A stretch of DNA of 64,000 nucleotides from an uncultured Muribaculaceae bacterium (GCA_910584525.1 CAJUAT010000003.1:27737-91736), one strand, 5' to 3'. Counted from the first letter of the stretch, positions 17,281 to 26,574 are shown. Notes: a model not told the origin generated them from the letters alone. A program made the numbers and translations.

Positions 17281-18381
17281 TTAAGCTTTATTTAAAGATT
17301 CTATATATGACTTCATTACATTTGGCGTAAAGAAGACTTTCCTATCAATAAATGCTTGATTTGCGATATCCTTGATTTGAGAAGGATTTTTATGTAAATC
17401 AATCAAGATATCAACTAAGTCATCTTCTGATTTAAAGTAATATCCATTTATTCCGTGTCGAATAATATCACCGGCAACCCCTGTTTTATGTGTAATAACG
17501 CACCTACCTAACATGAAAGGTTCTGCAATACATCGACCATAGGTTTCAACATTGGAAGAGCATAATGCTATATTGGTTTTTTCATAGAGCTTAATAACAT
17601 CGTCCAAAGGAATCTTGCCATAAAATATAACATTGTTTTCGATGTTTAAATTTGAGGCAAGTTTTTTCATATCCATCAATAATGGACCATCGCCTGGTAA
17701 ATGGAGCTCAATGGAACTATCTCCTGTATGTTTGATATATTTGGCAATGGATTTTATTAAAATTTGTTGATTCTTTCCACGTCGGAACTGTGCCGGAAAT
17801 ACGAGCCTTAATTTATCTGTTGGAATTACATTTTCTGTTTTATTGTATTGAGGTTTATTCATTAAGTAAAAACACCTATCGGTCTTATACTTAAGGAAGA
17901 AAAATTTTCTCGTAACGTAATCAGACATGGATATAACACGATCCGTTAGAACCATTAGTCCTAATCCTATTGCACCGATTGCAATAAGGGCCTTGAATGG
18001 GTGATTATGTCTATAGCCATGAATAGTGTATATTAATTTAAATTTTCTACTACACGTCAATTTTACATATCCTAATAAAGCAAGTTGCCAATTATTTTGT
18101 ATGTTGACGTGAGTAATCTCATTATCAATAATAATTTCTTTTATTTGATTGGCCAATTCCTTAAAATTCTCATGAACGTCCAGATCCCTGATTATGCTTA
18201 TTTTTACTCCTGTTGCCTTCACTCTGGAATGAAGCCCCGATTCTTGTTCATTTTCACTGGAAATGCAATGCAGATTGAGAGAAGTCTCTTTTACAAGATT
18301 CTCAATCTGTTCAGTCTGGGCTTGGGTTAAGCCAATTTGATAGTCAGAGCAAAAATAGAGTAAATTTATTTTTTTCCCCAT
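17281..18381 (-). CDS. GT4-family glycosyltransferase, AT-rich
   Basis: 366-aa GT-B glycosyltransferase. The donor-binding half is clear: LVFPAQFRRGKNQQILIKSI, HLPGDGPLLMDMKKLAS, VIFYGKIPLDDVIKLYEK, and an E-containing block SSNVETYGRCIAEPFMLGRCVITHKTGVAGDII. The N-terminal half has the acceptor-side features VNIQNNWQLALLGYVK and YTIHGYRHNHPFKA. Its base composition is much more AT-rich than the genes to its right and left (Lys, Asn and Ile rich), which suggests separate acquisition. It presumably extends the repeating unit of the surface polysaccharide; the linkage is unknown. Confidence 0.87.
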   Translation of the reverse strand: MGKKINLLYFCSDYQIGLTQAQTEQIENLVKETSLNLHCISSENEQESGLHSRVKATGVKISIIRDLDVHENFKELANQIKEIIIDNEITHVNIQNNWQLALLGYVKLTCSRKFKLIYTIHGYRHNHPFKALIAIGAIGLGLMVLTDRVISMSDYVTRKFFFLKYKTDRCFYLMNKPQYNKTENVIPTDKLRLVFPAQFRRGKNQQILIKSIAKYIKHTGDSSIELHLPGDGPLLMDMKKLASNLNIENNVIFYGKIPLDDVIKLYEKTNIALCSSNVETYGRCIAEPFMLGRCVITHKTGVAGDIIRHGINGYYFKSEDDLVDILIDLHKNPSQIKDIANQAFIDRKVFFTPNVMKSYIESLNKA

Positions 18382-18391
18382 GTTTGTTTAA

Positions 18392-19321
18392 TTATTTTTT
18401 CTTTAATATTGTATTAAGCACTACGTCTGGTTTAAGCCATGAAGGAATTAAATTGTATGTAATATACATATACAATTTAAAATTGAGAGGATTATACTTT
18501 AAAGCTTTCCATGCTTCATGAATGCTTGCACGTCTCATATTAAGCCGTAGGTAAATAGAACTTCTCATTTTATGCCATAGTGAAATATACTTTCCTATTG
18601 CTTTTGTTTTATATTCTTTTTTCAGTTCATATAATTCAATTCCTACCACATCATTTGAAGCCGGAATTCTTCTTGGCCTTTCATAAATGTGAAGACCTTG
18701 TATGGCATATATTGCCATCGGTTTCTTTGAGTAAGCAATCTTGTATCTGCAAGCCAGTCTTGCCCATGTCAGCAAATCCTCGCCTGATTTTATGCCCTCG
18801 GGAAATCCTCCAATATATTTAATTGCCGATTTTTTTATTATAATGGTTGTAGAGTATATTGGGGGGTGAGAACATGATGCCACTTCAAAATAATTTTCTA
18901 GTATGCCATCCTGTCCATCAAACGGCAGTTTATGGAGTATGGTAGGCGTAACTGTTCCAGATTCATCCTTTAATTCATAATTGGTAGCGAAAACATCGCA
19001 TTCCGGATAGGTTTGGATAAGTCTGGTTTGTGTGGCAAGATATTCCGGTTTCCATTCATCATCGGCATCAAGGAATGAGATAAATTCGCCTTTCGCTTCT
19101 CTAATACCTGTGTTTCTGGCGGCAGATACTCCGCCGTTCTTCTGACGGATGATACGTATACGCGGGTCGTCGATAGCTTCCACTACTGCCACTGAGCCAT
19201 CGGTGGAGCCGTCATCCACCACCACTACCTCAAAGTCCTGATAGGTTTGTGCAAGTACGCTTCGCAGTGTGGAGCCTACCTGCTTCTCTTTGTTGTATAG
19301 AGGTATTACGATACTTATCAT
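18392..19321 (-). CDS. GT2-family glycosyltransferase
   Basis: 309 aa from the ATG at 19321. It opens with the GT2 signature MISIVIPLYNKEKQ and has VVVVDDGSTDGSV and the metal-binding D-x-D block SFLDADDEWKPEYL. The start at 19321 is preferred over a longer frame because the extra 25 codons overlap the end of the upstream acyltransferase gene and precede the first beta strand. The N-terminal half is GC-richer than the C-terminal half (Lys, Tyr and Ile rich), so the gene may be mosaic. It lies 10 bp upstream of the GT4 gene in the same transcript. Confidence 0.9.
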   Translation of the reverse strand: MISIVIPLYNKEKQVGSTLRSVLAQTYQDFEVVVVDDGSTDGSVAVVEAIDDPRIRIIRQKNGGVSAARNTGIREAKGEFISFLDADDEWKPEYLATQTRLIQTYPECDVFATNYELKDESGTVTPTILHKLPFDGQDGILENYFEVASCSHPPIYSTTIIIKKSAIKYIGGFPEGIKSGEDLLTWARLACRYKIAYSKKPMAIYAIQGLHIYERPRRIPASNDVVGIELYELKKEYKTKAIGKYISLWHKMRSSIYLRLNMRRASIHEAWKALKYNPLNFKLYMYITYNLIPSWLKPDVVLNTILKKK

Positions 19322-19331
19322 CACCGCAAAA

Positions 19332-20444
19332 TTAATGAAAACGCGCCAACCATGCAATAGGATTGTAGCGATTGCATAAGATAACATGTATTCCAATCGA
19401 TATCTTGTCCTTTAGATAAGCGCTAAACCAACTTGACAAGAATAGAATGGGAACTATCAGGAAATATGCAAATCCCACCATAGCTTCTTCAGACCCAAAC
19501 CATCTGCCGAGTAAAGGATATAACGAGGCATCGAAGATATAACTCATGAGATACATGTCGAGCGACAATACAGATACTGATGCGAACGAACCTCGTATCC
19601 AATTATTCCCGAAGTTTGCCTGATATATCAATACGAATAATATCACGGTCAAAGGCACCACGATAACTCCGAAACTGCCGCCTATGATATGAAGCATCTG
19701 CTGTCCGGGTCGGAGTAGCATGCTGGCTATTGGATTGACAACACATAATGCGATTACCGCCAGTATACCCTTCCATGTTTTTATCATCGGCTTATAATCT
19801 CTGACATAGCTTCCGAGATAATAATACATCAGAATGTCAGAGGCTTTCGTCCAGTAGCCTAGCATGAGATGAACGCCATACCTGTTGCAGAAATCAGGCA
19901 GTGCAGAGCAGATAAACAGAATTAGGATTAGAAGTTGTTTGTGGCGTTTGCGTTCGATGCCTTTCCATAGGATATTGAGGAAAGGCGTCAGCATAAACAA
20001 TCCTATAAACATCTCGATGTACCAGGCATATGGAATTGCCGAAAAGTCGGTAATCTTGAGAGCCCATTGCAACCAAGAATATGACTCCCCAAGGTAATAC
20101 TTTCGTACCAATATCACTATCAGCGAGATTACCAGATATGATACGAGTACCCGTGTCATTCCCTTGAAATACGTCCGGCTCACCTTTTTGTTGGCATTAA
20201 GATAGCCGGTAAGCATTATGAACAAGGGCACATTGGCCAATGTCAAAGTCTGAAGCATACCCAAGGTAAACATGTCAATTCCGACAAAAGCCATATTGTT
20301 GAAGTTGGTGTTAATGAAGAAATGAGATCCTATCACAAACAGTATGGCCAACGTCCTGATGATATCAAGACCTACGGAACGCTCTTTTTTTAACCCGGCA
20401 TTACTATTAAAAGAATTTGCGTCGGGGGGGGTAATATGCTGCAT
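19332..20444 (-). CDS. Acyltransferase-3 family membrane protein, second copy with C8 tract
   Basis: 370-aa polytopic acyltransferase. The N-terminal catalytic segment is RSVGLDIIRTLAILFVIGSHFF (Arg and His), followed by roughly ten membrane segments (for example VSYLVISLIVILVRKYYLG). As in the protein at 16107-17183, codons 1-7 encode MQHITPP and contain eight consecutive C. Outside that opening the two are only distantly alike. It is likely an O-acetyl/O-acyl transferase for surface sugars. It begins one base after the stop of the SGNH-like gene upstream, so loss of frame would affect this protein only. Confidence 0.88.
   Translation of the reverse strand: MQHITPPDANSFNSNAGLKKERSVGLDIIRTLAILFVIGSHFFINTNFNNMAFVGIDMFTLGMLQTLTLANVPLFIMLTGYLNANKKVSRTYFKGMTRVLVSYLVISLIVILVRKYYLGESYSWLQWALKITDFSAIPYAWYIEMFIGLFMLTPFLNILWKGIERKRHKQLLILILFICSALPDFCNRYGVHLMLGYWTKASDILMYYYLGSYVRDYKPMIKTWKGILAVIALCVVNPIASMLLRPGQQMLHIIGGSFGVIVVPLTVILFVLIYQANFGNNWIRGSFASVSVLSLDMYLMSYIFDASLYPLLGRWFGSEEAMVGFAYFLIVPILFLSSWFSAYLKDKISIGIHVILCNRYNPIAWLARFH
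20424..20431 (-). repeat. C8 homopolymer in codons 5-7 of the second acyltransferase gene
   Basis: Coding strand ATGCAGCATATTA then eight C, then GACGCA. Same position and flanks as the tract at 17163-17170. The frame is open in this sequence. Confidence 0.7.
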
Positions 20445-20445
20445 G

Positions 20446-21375
20446 TCATTTTTGTTTTGTTCTATTGTTCAACGAATCAAGGTCTTTGACAAGATAAGTG
20501 GTGATAAGCTCTTGACCCTTGACATTGAGATGGAGCTTGTCGCTGAATAGGGAGTAATCGGATGAATACTGAGGATTGTAGTCCCAATACTTTACGAGAG
20601 CATTGGAATCGGAGTAATTCTTAAACCATGTGACCATCCGGTTGTACATCTCCGGATCATGCTCGTTAAGAAGATTCAGAGTGGGGGTGTTGACCAGAAT
20701 CACCGTGATATCTTTGCTTGTAAACATATCAACGGTCTCTTTGAGCGCCCGGATTAACTTGGGGTTCATTTCAATTTTCTGCTCACCACCTACGGCAATT
20801 TCTTTTTTGTATTGCTCCACGTCGATAGTATTAGTCTTGAGATTATCCCAATTGTTCATCCATCCTCTGACGGCTCCATTTTTAACACCGTCATTGTTAT
20901 AGCGCGAAGTACGCACAATCTTATGAAGCCAATAGTCGGTAGCTGATGCTTCCCGATGGATATAATCGTTGACATCGGCATCATCCATGAATGGATAGAA
21001 AAGCTTATAGACATTGTTGCTGAGACCTCCGACAGTAAATGAATAGAGGTCTACGCCATACAATACATACTTCAGGGAGTCGGCAAGGCCGGAATTTATG
21101 AAATGTTCGGCCATCACTTTCTTGTCGGCGACGCTCACGCCTTCGCGACAATACTTTGAAACCGTCATACCTAACTCTTTTTCCATCCGTTGCTTGTCGG
21201 TGGCGAGCATGAGATGCGAATGGCCTAAAAGGAGAATATCCGGTTTTTGATTAAGACCATAGTAATTCTTTACACCATGCATCATTGCGCGGTCTATCGC
21301 GAAATCGAGCGCAAAAAATGCTGCCACCGAAACTATTAAGACCGTTATCAACCGTTTCATCTCAGATTTCATCAT
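20446..21375 (-). CDS. SGNH-hydrolase-like membrane-anchored protein (DltD/AlgJ-like role)
   Basis: 309 aa. One N-terminal membrane anchor (KRLITVLIVSVAAFFALDFAIDRAM) is followed by an extracytoplasmic domain. Near residue 50 is DILLLGHSHLML, a block-I-like GxS(H) motif, and near the C-terminus DKLHLNVKGQELI, matching the D-x-x-H of SGNH enzymes. Proteins of this shape work with MBOAT acyltransferases in polysaccharide or teichoic-acid acylation (DltB/DltD, AlgI/AlgJ/AlgX), and an MBOAT gene lies 800 bp upstream in the same orientation. The acyl-transfer role is inferred from the motif pair and this neighbour. Confidence 0.75.
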   Translation of the reverse strand: MMKSEMKRLITVLIVSVAAFFALDFAIDRAMMHGVKNYYGLNQKPDILLLGHSHLMLATDKQRMEKELGMTVSKYCREGVSVADKKVMAEHFINSGLADSLKYVLYGVDLYSFTVGGLSNNVYKLFYPFMDDADVNDYIHREASATDYWLHKIVRTSRYNNDGVKNGAVRGWMNNWDNLKTNTIDVEQYKKEIAVGGEQKIEMNPKLIRALKETVDMFTSKDITVILVNTPTLNLLNEHDPEMYNRMVTWFKNYSDSNALVKYWDYNPQYSSDYSLFSDKLHLNVKGQELITTYLVKDLDSLNNRTKQK

Positions 21376-21447
21376 AAATAATAACTCTCGCAGAGATGTT
21401 TTTATTACCTCACGCAGAGGAGCAGAGGGCTCGCAGAGATGATATTG
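21376..21447. repeat. Copy of the CTCTGCGAG...GTGAGG intergenic repeat
   Basis: Contains CTCACGCAGAGGAGCAGAGG and CTCGCAGAGATG. Related units lie on the other side of the GxxExxY gene (21870-22140) and at 25080-25125, so this gene is bracketed by them. Confidence 0.7.
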
Positions 21448-21834
21448 TCATATGTTATTCACTACTCGGGTTAGCCCGTCAATCAGTCTCTTCCTGTTGA
21501 AATTAATCAGCAGACCAAGTTTTTTGTCAGCCAGTCTGAGATAGGAAAACAGTTGTTTGGAGTAAAGTGGAGAGTCATTCTCAGTAGCCTTCAATTCCAC
21601 AATTATAGCATCGTCCACTATAAGGTCTGCCCGATAAGCTGTATTCATGGCGACCCCTTTGTAAATACAAGGGATTGGCACTTCCATTTCTACTTTATGA
21701 CCTCTAAGTCGCAGTTCATAGGCCAGGGCTTTTGAATAGATATTCTCCAGCATGCCGGGCCCTATAATGCTATGTACTTCTATTGATGCGCCAATTATTT
21801 CCTGCGACAGACTGTTTAACAGATTTTTATCCAT
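21448..21834 (-). CDS. GxxExxY family protein (PDDEXK-like)
   Basis: 128 aa of the GxxExxY family (PF13366), abundant in Bacteroidetes. The name-giving motif reads IIGPGMLENIYSKALAYEL (G-x-x-E-x-x-Y) near residues 24-33. The nuclease-fold core shows YRADLIVDDAIIVELKATEN (D and E-x-K). It ends LLINFNRKRLIDGLTRVV, as typical. Function is unknown; the fold suggests nucleic-acid binding or cleavage. It sits between repeat copies inside polysaccharide genes, the pattern of an inserted cassette rather than a pathway gene. Confidence 0.9.
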   Translation of the reverse strand: MDKNLLNSLSQEIIGASIEVHSIIGPGMLENIYSKALAYELRLRGHKVEMEVPIPCIYKGVAMNTAYRADLIVDDAIIVELKATENDSPLYSKQLFSYLRLADKKLGLLINFNRKRLIDGLTRVVNNI

Positions 21835-21869
21835 GAGTTAATATTTGTATTTATGACTGCTCCCGTTGA

Positions 21870-22140
21870 CTCGCGGAGATGTTTTTATTACCTCACGCAA
21901 AGAGGCAGAGGACTCGCAGAGGATGTTATTGTTGTAATTAGTGATTCCGATAATTATTATGTTCTCCTCCGCGAGCCCTCTGCCACTCAGCGTGAGGAAA
22001 AAGACACCTCGGCATGGAAGAAAGACCTCCGCGAGCCCTCTGCCACTCAGCGTGAGGAAAAAGACACCTCGGCATGGAAGAAAGACCTCCGCGAGCCCTC
22101 TGCCACTCAGCGTGAGGTAAAAATACTCTGCGTGAGATTG
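21870..22140. repeat. 60-bp tandem repeats of the CTCTGCGAG family
   Basis: A unit of 60 bp, starting near 21963, carries CGCGAGCCCTCTGCCACTCA then GCGTGAGGAAAAAGACACC and TCGGCATGGAAGAAAGACCT. It is present twice in full and once truncated at about 22089-22140. An inverted partial copy is at 21871-21920. A 100-aa open frame here only reads through the repeat and is not a gene. Confidence 0.85.
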
Positions 22141-22151
22141 ACGTGTGAAAC

Positions 22152-23579
22152 CTAAAATTTGAAGTATACGAAACTGTCGGAGTCTACGCCGAACATACCC
22201 ATCATCAGCAACAGCGGTACAGTAGCCAAGAGATTGTATACAAGCTTGTCCCGATATTTTTCCACATCAAAACATAGAACACCGCCTTTTACCAGCAACT
22301 CATAGACCATCAATATCAGAAGCATCAGCATCGTGCATGCAAACGCAAAAGAAGAACCTCCCATTGAAAATCCCGAGCCGAAGTCACTGAATATCCGTCC
22401 AACTATTAGCGAAGCACCTTCAAACGACTCAATTCGGAAGAATATCCAGGCTATTGTTACCAAAGCAAAAACCAATATGCCTGATAGGGTGCTTGACAGG
22501 ATATTCCATTTACGGTTTTTCTTCTGCAGACCTAAGAAATGCTCCGCAAGATAATATATGGCGTGTAACGCACCCCAGATGGCGAAGTTCCATGCCGCAC
22601 CATGCCAAATCCCCGAGAGCAGGAAGATAGTGGAGATGTTGAACACCCATCTAAGTTTGCTCTTCACACGGCTGCCGCCTAACGAGAAATAGACGTATTC
22701 CGTGAACCATGAAGTCAAGGCTATATGCCATTTATGCCAGAAATCCTTGAAAGTACGGGAGAAGTATGGCTGACGGAAATTCTTGGTAATATTGAATCCA
22801 AGAGCTTTGGCCACGCCAAGAGCCATGTCGCTGTATCCGCTGAAATCACAGTATATCTGTATGCTGTAGAAAATGGCAGCCAAGGCCAAGGTAGTTCCCG
22901 ATTGAAAGGAGGAAGTGGCATATGCCCAGTCAACATACTCGGCGAGCCTGTCGGCTATCACCATCTTCTTGAACAATCCCCATATGAAGATACATAGTCC
23001 TTGCGATGCTTCTTCAAGATTCGGAAGAAAATACCTTCTTATCTGAGGGAGAAGATTTCTCGCTTTCTCTATGGGGCCGGAAAGGATGGTTGGGAAGAAG
23101 GCCACGAAGAGAAAGAAGTCAAGGGCATTGGCTTTATCTGTGATTTTACCCCGGTATATGTCGATGGTGTAGGATAGAGCCTGAAACGTGAAGAAAGAAA
23201 TTCCCACCGGCAGTAAGAGTCCATCAAGCCATTCCACATTGAGTTCAAAGGATAATAGAGAAGCGAACGACTTGCAGAAGAAGAGAGCATACTTATAGAA
23301 AACGAGAGGGAGCAGAGAGAGTATAGTTGCCGTGGCTACTATTCCTTTACGGTTCCTTACATCTGGTTTGAACAGACAATTACCGGCGATGAAGTTCACC
23401 AGAGTCACGAAAGCCAAGATAACCGTAAAGCCGATATTGAAGTAGCCGTAAAAAAAATAGGATGCCACCAGCAGGATGGCATTCCTGACAGTGACATTCC
23501 TGCCTAATCCTCTTGCTATAAATATCAAGAGCAAAACAACCGCAAAGAACCCTATGAAGGCAAAGCTGTTGAAAAACAT
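22152..23579 (-). CDS. MBOAT-family O-acyltransferase (AlgI/DltB type)
   Basis: 475-aa membrane-bound O-acyltransferase. Signature parts: QIYCDFSGYSDMALGVAKALGF, FWHKWHIALTSWFTEYVYF, and the catalytic His in LSGIWHGAAWNFAIWGALH. About eleven hydrophobic segments are seen. The family takes an activated acyl group from the cytoplasm and passes it across the membrane to a polymer or partner protein. The SGNH-like gene downstream (20446-21375) is the likely partner. The length is normal for AlgI-like members. Confidence 0.93.
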   Translation of the reverse strand: MFFNSFAFIGFFAVVLLLIFIARGLGRNVTVRNAILLVASYFFYGYFNIGFTVILAFVTLVNFIAGNCLFKPDVRNRKGIVATATILSLLPLVFYKYALFFCKSFASLLSFELNVEWLDGLLLPVGISFFTFQALSYTIDIYRGKITDKANALDFFLFVAFFPTILSGPIEKARNLLPQIRRYFLPNLEEASQGLCIFIWGLFKKMVIADRLAEYVDWAYATSSFQSGTTLALAAIFYSIQIYCDFSGYSDMALGVAKALGFNITKNFRQPYFSRTFKDFWHKWHIALTSWFTEYVYFSLGGSRVKSKLRWVFNISTIFLLSGIWHGAAWNFAIWGALHAIYYLAEHFLGLQKKNRKWNILSSTLSGILVFALVTIAWIFFRIESFEGASLIVGRIFSDFGSGFSMGGSSFAFACTMLMLLILMVYELLVKGGVLCFDVEKYRDKLVYNLLATVPLLLMMGMFGVDSDSFVYFKF

Positions 23580-23597
23580 CCTAAAAATTGGACAACT

Positions 23598-24965
23598 TTA
23601 GTTAGATTCCGGCATTATTTCTTCTTCAAGTAATGAGTCGTCAGTCTCCTCTTGATATTCCGGGTCATCAGGATTATCCCTCCATTTGGAGCGCATGCCG
23701 AGCATCATTCCATAAAAACCGAAAGGCATCGACAGTGTTGCCATTGAATAATTCACAACATTGTCGGAATAGAATGTTGCATATACACCTATTAGAGAGG
23801 CTCCTGCCACCAATGCACATAATCTTATCGGTGGATAGGGAACTCTCCAATATGTTCGGAAACAGTCAATGAATATTAATAATATCATCGCACCATAAAG
23901 ATAAAGTGCGATATCTCCATTATCGCATTTCTGCTGTTCAAAATCAGAATGTAATATTTTCAGACCTCCAAAATCTTCCGGATATTCATACATATATCCT
24001 TGCGACGTACCGGTACCTGACCCAGTCATTTTATGTCTGTCATAGAAAAGTTTTTCCATCTGTTCCCACATATAAGCCCGGTAATTGGTATTGATGTTAT
24101 CCTCATTAATTTTACCCTCTTGTAAATCTTCAATGGTAACAGAATCATCGTAAAACATTTTCTCTTTGATAGACGGAATGTAAAACACTGAAACCACTCC
24201 CAATACCAATACTGCCGCGATTATTGGTATAGATTTCCATTTATATCTAATTAAGGCAAATGCCATTAAAGCTATGGCAGATCCCATGATAGATGTACGG
24301 AATACCCAAAGAATACATGGCAGTAAAAAGAGTATGGTAAATATTATGTTTTTCTTCTTCTCATTGGAAAATAATACCATTCCCAATGAGAATATCATTA
24401 TGGAGATGAAGTTTATTGCTCTTGCTGTACCATACCAGAATACGCCGGGAAAGATAAAAGATTCCACAAAAGGAATAAAAGCAACAATTATGGATATTAC
24501 TCCTATAATTCTTGCCCATAGACTCGATTTAAGGAAAACTTCAGCATCCTTGACTGCCGTGGAAGCAAAAAGGCATAGTAGAAGAGGGTATAAGTATTTT
24601 AAAGTGGTTCTCACACCATATATAGGATATCTGGAATAGAATATACCTATGATAATCCATATCAGATAGGCAACATATATCCATAGAGGGAAAGAGAATA
24701 CTATGCGATTGCGAGACATTATTATTCCGGCTATGCATAAAATCTCAAGTATAAATAACCTTATAGCCATTAGATTCAAGCCGACATTGGCCGACAGAGC
24801 TATAAGTCCGGTTGAGAAAGTAAGCCACCATAGCATCTCTGTGTTGGAATATTGGAGCAGGGTGCCGTTGTTCAATACGCTTCTGACAGCCTTCCCGTTG
24901 GAAAACAGGAAATTCAATGCAACAACAGTGATTATGATGAAGTAGATTATGTTTAAGTATACCAT
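23598..24965 (-). CDS. O-antigen polymerase/ligase-like membrane protein (Wzy candidate)
   Basis: 455 aa with about eleven membrane segments and one large extracytoplasmic loop (about residues 260-330, SVTIEDLQEGKINEDNINTN ... GSGTGTSQGYMYEYPEDFGG ... LHSDFEQQKCDNGDIALYL). This is the arrangement and H-S-D loop seen in Wzy/O-antigen ligase proteins. In a Wzx/Wzy-type locus it would join repeating units in the periplasm. A flippase gene is present upstream. The C-terminal tail (DDSLLEEEIMPESN) is acidic. A ligase cannot be excluded by sequence. Confidence 0.8.
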   Translation of the reverse strand: MVYLNIIYFIIITVVALNFLFSNGKAVRSVLNNGTLLQYSNTEMLWWLTFSTGLIALSANVGLNLMAIRLFILEILCIAGIIMSRNRIVFSFPLWIYVAYLIWIIIGIFYSRYPIYGVRTTLKYLYPLLLCLFASTAVKDAEVFLKSSLWARIIGVISIIVAFIPFVESFIFPGVFWYGTARAINFISIMIFSLGMVLFSNEKKKNIIFTILFLLPCILWVFRTSIMGSAIALMAFALIRYKWKSIPIIAAVLVLGVVSVFYIPSIKEKMFYDDSVTIEDLQEGKINEDNINTNYRAYMWEQMEKLFYDRHKMTGSGTGTSQGYMYEYPEDFGGLKILHSDFEQQKCDNGDIALYLYGAMILLIFIDCFRTYWRVPYPPIRLCALVAGASLIGVYATFYSDNVVNYSMATLSMPFGFYGMMLGMRSKWRDNPDDPEYQEETDDSLLEEEIMPESN

Positions 24966-24990
24966 ATCCTAACGCGATAAAACTATTCTG

Positions 24991-24998
24991 CAAAATTA
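24991..24998 (-). promoter_or_regulatory. Possible -7 element upstream of the Wzy-like gene
   Basis: Minus-strand TAATTTTG 26 nt before the start at 24965, inside a 7-bp inverted repeat CGCGATA / TATCGCG (24973-24979, 25014-25020). No good -33 box is seen, so this is tentative. Confidence 0.35.
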
Positions 24999-25079
24999 AT
25001 CATTTTTTCACAATATCGCGTAACTAGAATCTTTGCGATACCGTCGAAGAATTGAGATTCTCTAAGGAATCTTCGCCTT

Positions 25080-25364
25080 TTAGTGAGAGAAGAAACTCTG
25101 CGCCTCTACGGTTCTTTGCGTGAGATAAAAAAAATACGTGTCGTTCCCATTCAGTTCTGTGATTCCCCAAAATTAGTCAGAGCCGGCAGATAATTCAAAA
25201 TTCAACATTCACAAATTCAAAATTATCTTCTCCCTGCCGCTTCTGTGCCAACATCTGAAAATTAGTGTGGCAGTCAACCAAAATCAGGAAAAGACAGTGG
25301 CGATAAAAAGTTCAGTGAACTCTCCGTGTTGTTCCCTTTAAATTCTGTGATTCCCCAAAATGAG
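25080..25364. repeat. Gene-free stretch with an inverted copy of the 32/36-kb repeat
   Basis: At 25190-25250 the sequence CAAAATTATCTTCTCCCTGC then CGCTTCTGTG is the reverse complement of the block that flanks the DUF262 operon at 32.4 and 35.9 kb. CAGTTCTGTGATTCCCCAAA and a near copy (AATTCTGTGATTCCCCAAAA) occur twice, at about 25153 and 25344. A CTCTGCGCCTC/GCGTGAG unit lies at 25095-25125. No gene is seen. Confidence 0.7.
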
Positions 25365-26498
25365 TCAGAGCCGGCATATTTTTGCGCTATCGAGTCGCGA
25401 GTAAAGCTCCGCTATCTGCTGCCGGTATTTCTCGTATGAGAAATCCGCGGCGCGTCTTATGGATGCCGTTGACATCCGATTTAAATCTGCTGTCGCAGCC
25501 AATATCTTAGCCGCCATGTCATCTGCATCTTCCGGCCTGTGCAGACAGCCGCAGCCGCTGTCGCCCAGCACTTCGGGCAGGCCGCCCGTGTCGGCCACCA
25601 CCGGCACGCAGCCGCGTGCCATCCCCTCGACTGCCGTCAGTCCGAATCCCTCGCTGCGCGACGGCATAAGAAGCAGATCTATGGCATCGTAATATGCCTG
25701 CAGCTTATTCTGAGGTTGACGCCCGGCGAACTCCACTTTTCCCTCTATGCCCATCTCCTTGGCCTGACGCTCCATCAGTTGCCTCTGGGTGCCGTCGCCG
25801 ACCACCAGCAGCCGCAGTCGCGAATCTTGCGACGCTGCCTTTGCAAATGCCGGAACCACAAGGTCCATACCTTTGATATGTTCCAGTCTTGATACCACGC
25901 CTATCGTAATCGGCTCGCCAGAAGCTTTCGCCTTGCGAGGCTCTGTGAGAAGGCTGATATGTGAAGGTATATTGTTATAGATGGTGAAATGTTTTGACGG
26001 CGTGCCGTCAAAGAGTTTGCTGTCGCCGAAATAACTTTTCTCGGCAAGCTGCGTGATGCACTGGAAGCCCGACAGACAATGGTCGGTCAGGAAGCGAATG
26101 AGCTTGATACCGTTGGGGGAGTAGATATCGCCGGCGGTGTGGGTAGTGGCTATTATTTTCTTCACGCCTAAGGCTTTCAGTATAAGTATCGTCAATGCGC
26201 CGGGAGCCATATACTGCACATGGACAATGTCCGGTTTTGTTGCTTTTACTGTTGCCCGGAGTCCTTTCCATAGATGGAGTGCCGTCTTTCTGATCCCTGA
26301 TGGTCGTTTGCCATATGGGGAGAGGAGTCTGACCCTGGTGCCGGCATGGCGATAGCGTTCCGCCATAGCGTCGTCATACTCGAAATAACATGCCACCGTG
26401 ACGTTGTGTCCGGCGGCGATAAGTGCCTGGGCAAGGCTCAGTGTCTGTATCTCAGTGCCGCCCGTAAGCAGACAGGGTATTCCTATCAGTACATTCAT
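25365..26498 (-). CDS. GT4-family glycosyltransferase
   Basis: 377-aa GT-B enzyme. The N-terminus MNVLIGIPCLLTGGTEIQTLSLAQALIAAGHNVTVA has the glycine-rich acceptor-side loop, and TTHTAGDIYSPNGIK follows. The donor-side domain shows IGVVSRLEHIKGMDLVVPAF, LRLLVVGDGTQRQLMERQA and the E-x7-E block SRSEGFGLTAVEGMARG. GC content is higher than in the neighbouring AT-rich genes. It is predicted to add one sugar of the repeating unit on the cytoplasmic side of the membrane. Confidence 0.92.
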   Translation of the reverse strand: MNVLIGIPCLLTGGTEIQTLSLAQALIAAGHNVTVACYFEYDDAMAERYRHAGTRVRLLSPYGKRPSGIRKTALHLWKGLRATVKATKPDIVHVQYMAPGALTILILKALGVKKIIATTHTAGDIYSPNGIKLIRFLTDHCLSGFQCITQLAEKSYFGDSKLFDGTPSKHFTIYNNIPSHISLLTEPRKAKASGEPITIGVVSRLEHIKGMDLVVPAFAKAASQDSRLRLLVVGDGTQRQLMERQAKEMGIEGKVEFAGRQPQNKLQAYYDAIDLLLMPSRSEGFGLTAVEGMARGCVPVVADTGGLPEVLGDSGCGCLHRPEDADDMAAKILAATADLNRMSTASIRRAADFSYEKYRQQIAELYSRLDSAKICRL

Positions 26499-26574
26499 CT
26501 TTACCAGGTTTTGACGTGGGTCCTGTTATTTTTTTTTGACGGAAGAACAGGAGAATAGGATGGTCGGGTACTGG

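Noticed and set aside
21960..22140. Possible CRISPR array or 100-aa gene
   Set aside because: The 60-bp units are contiguous copies with no unique spacers, and the open frame is only translated repeat.
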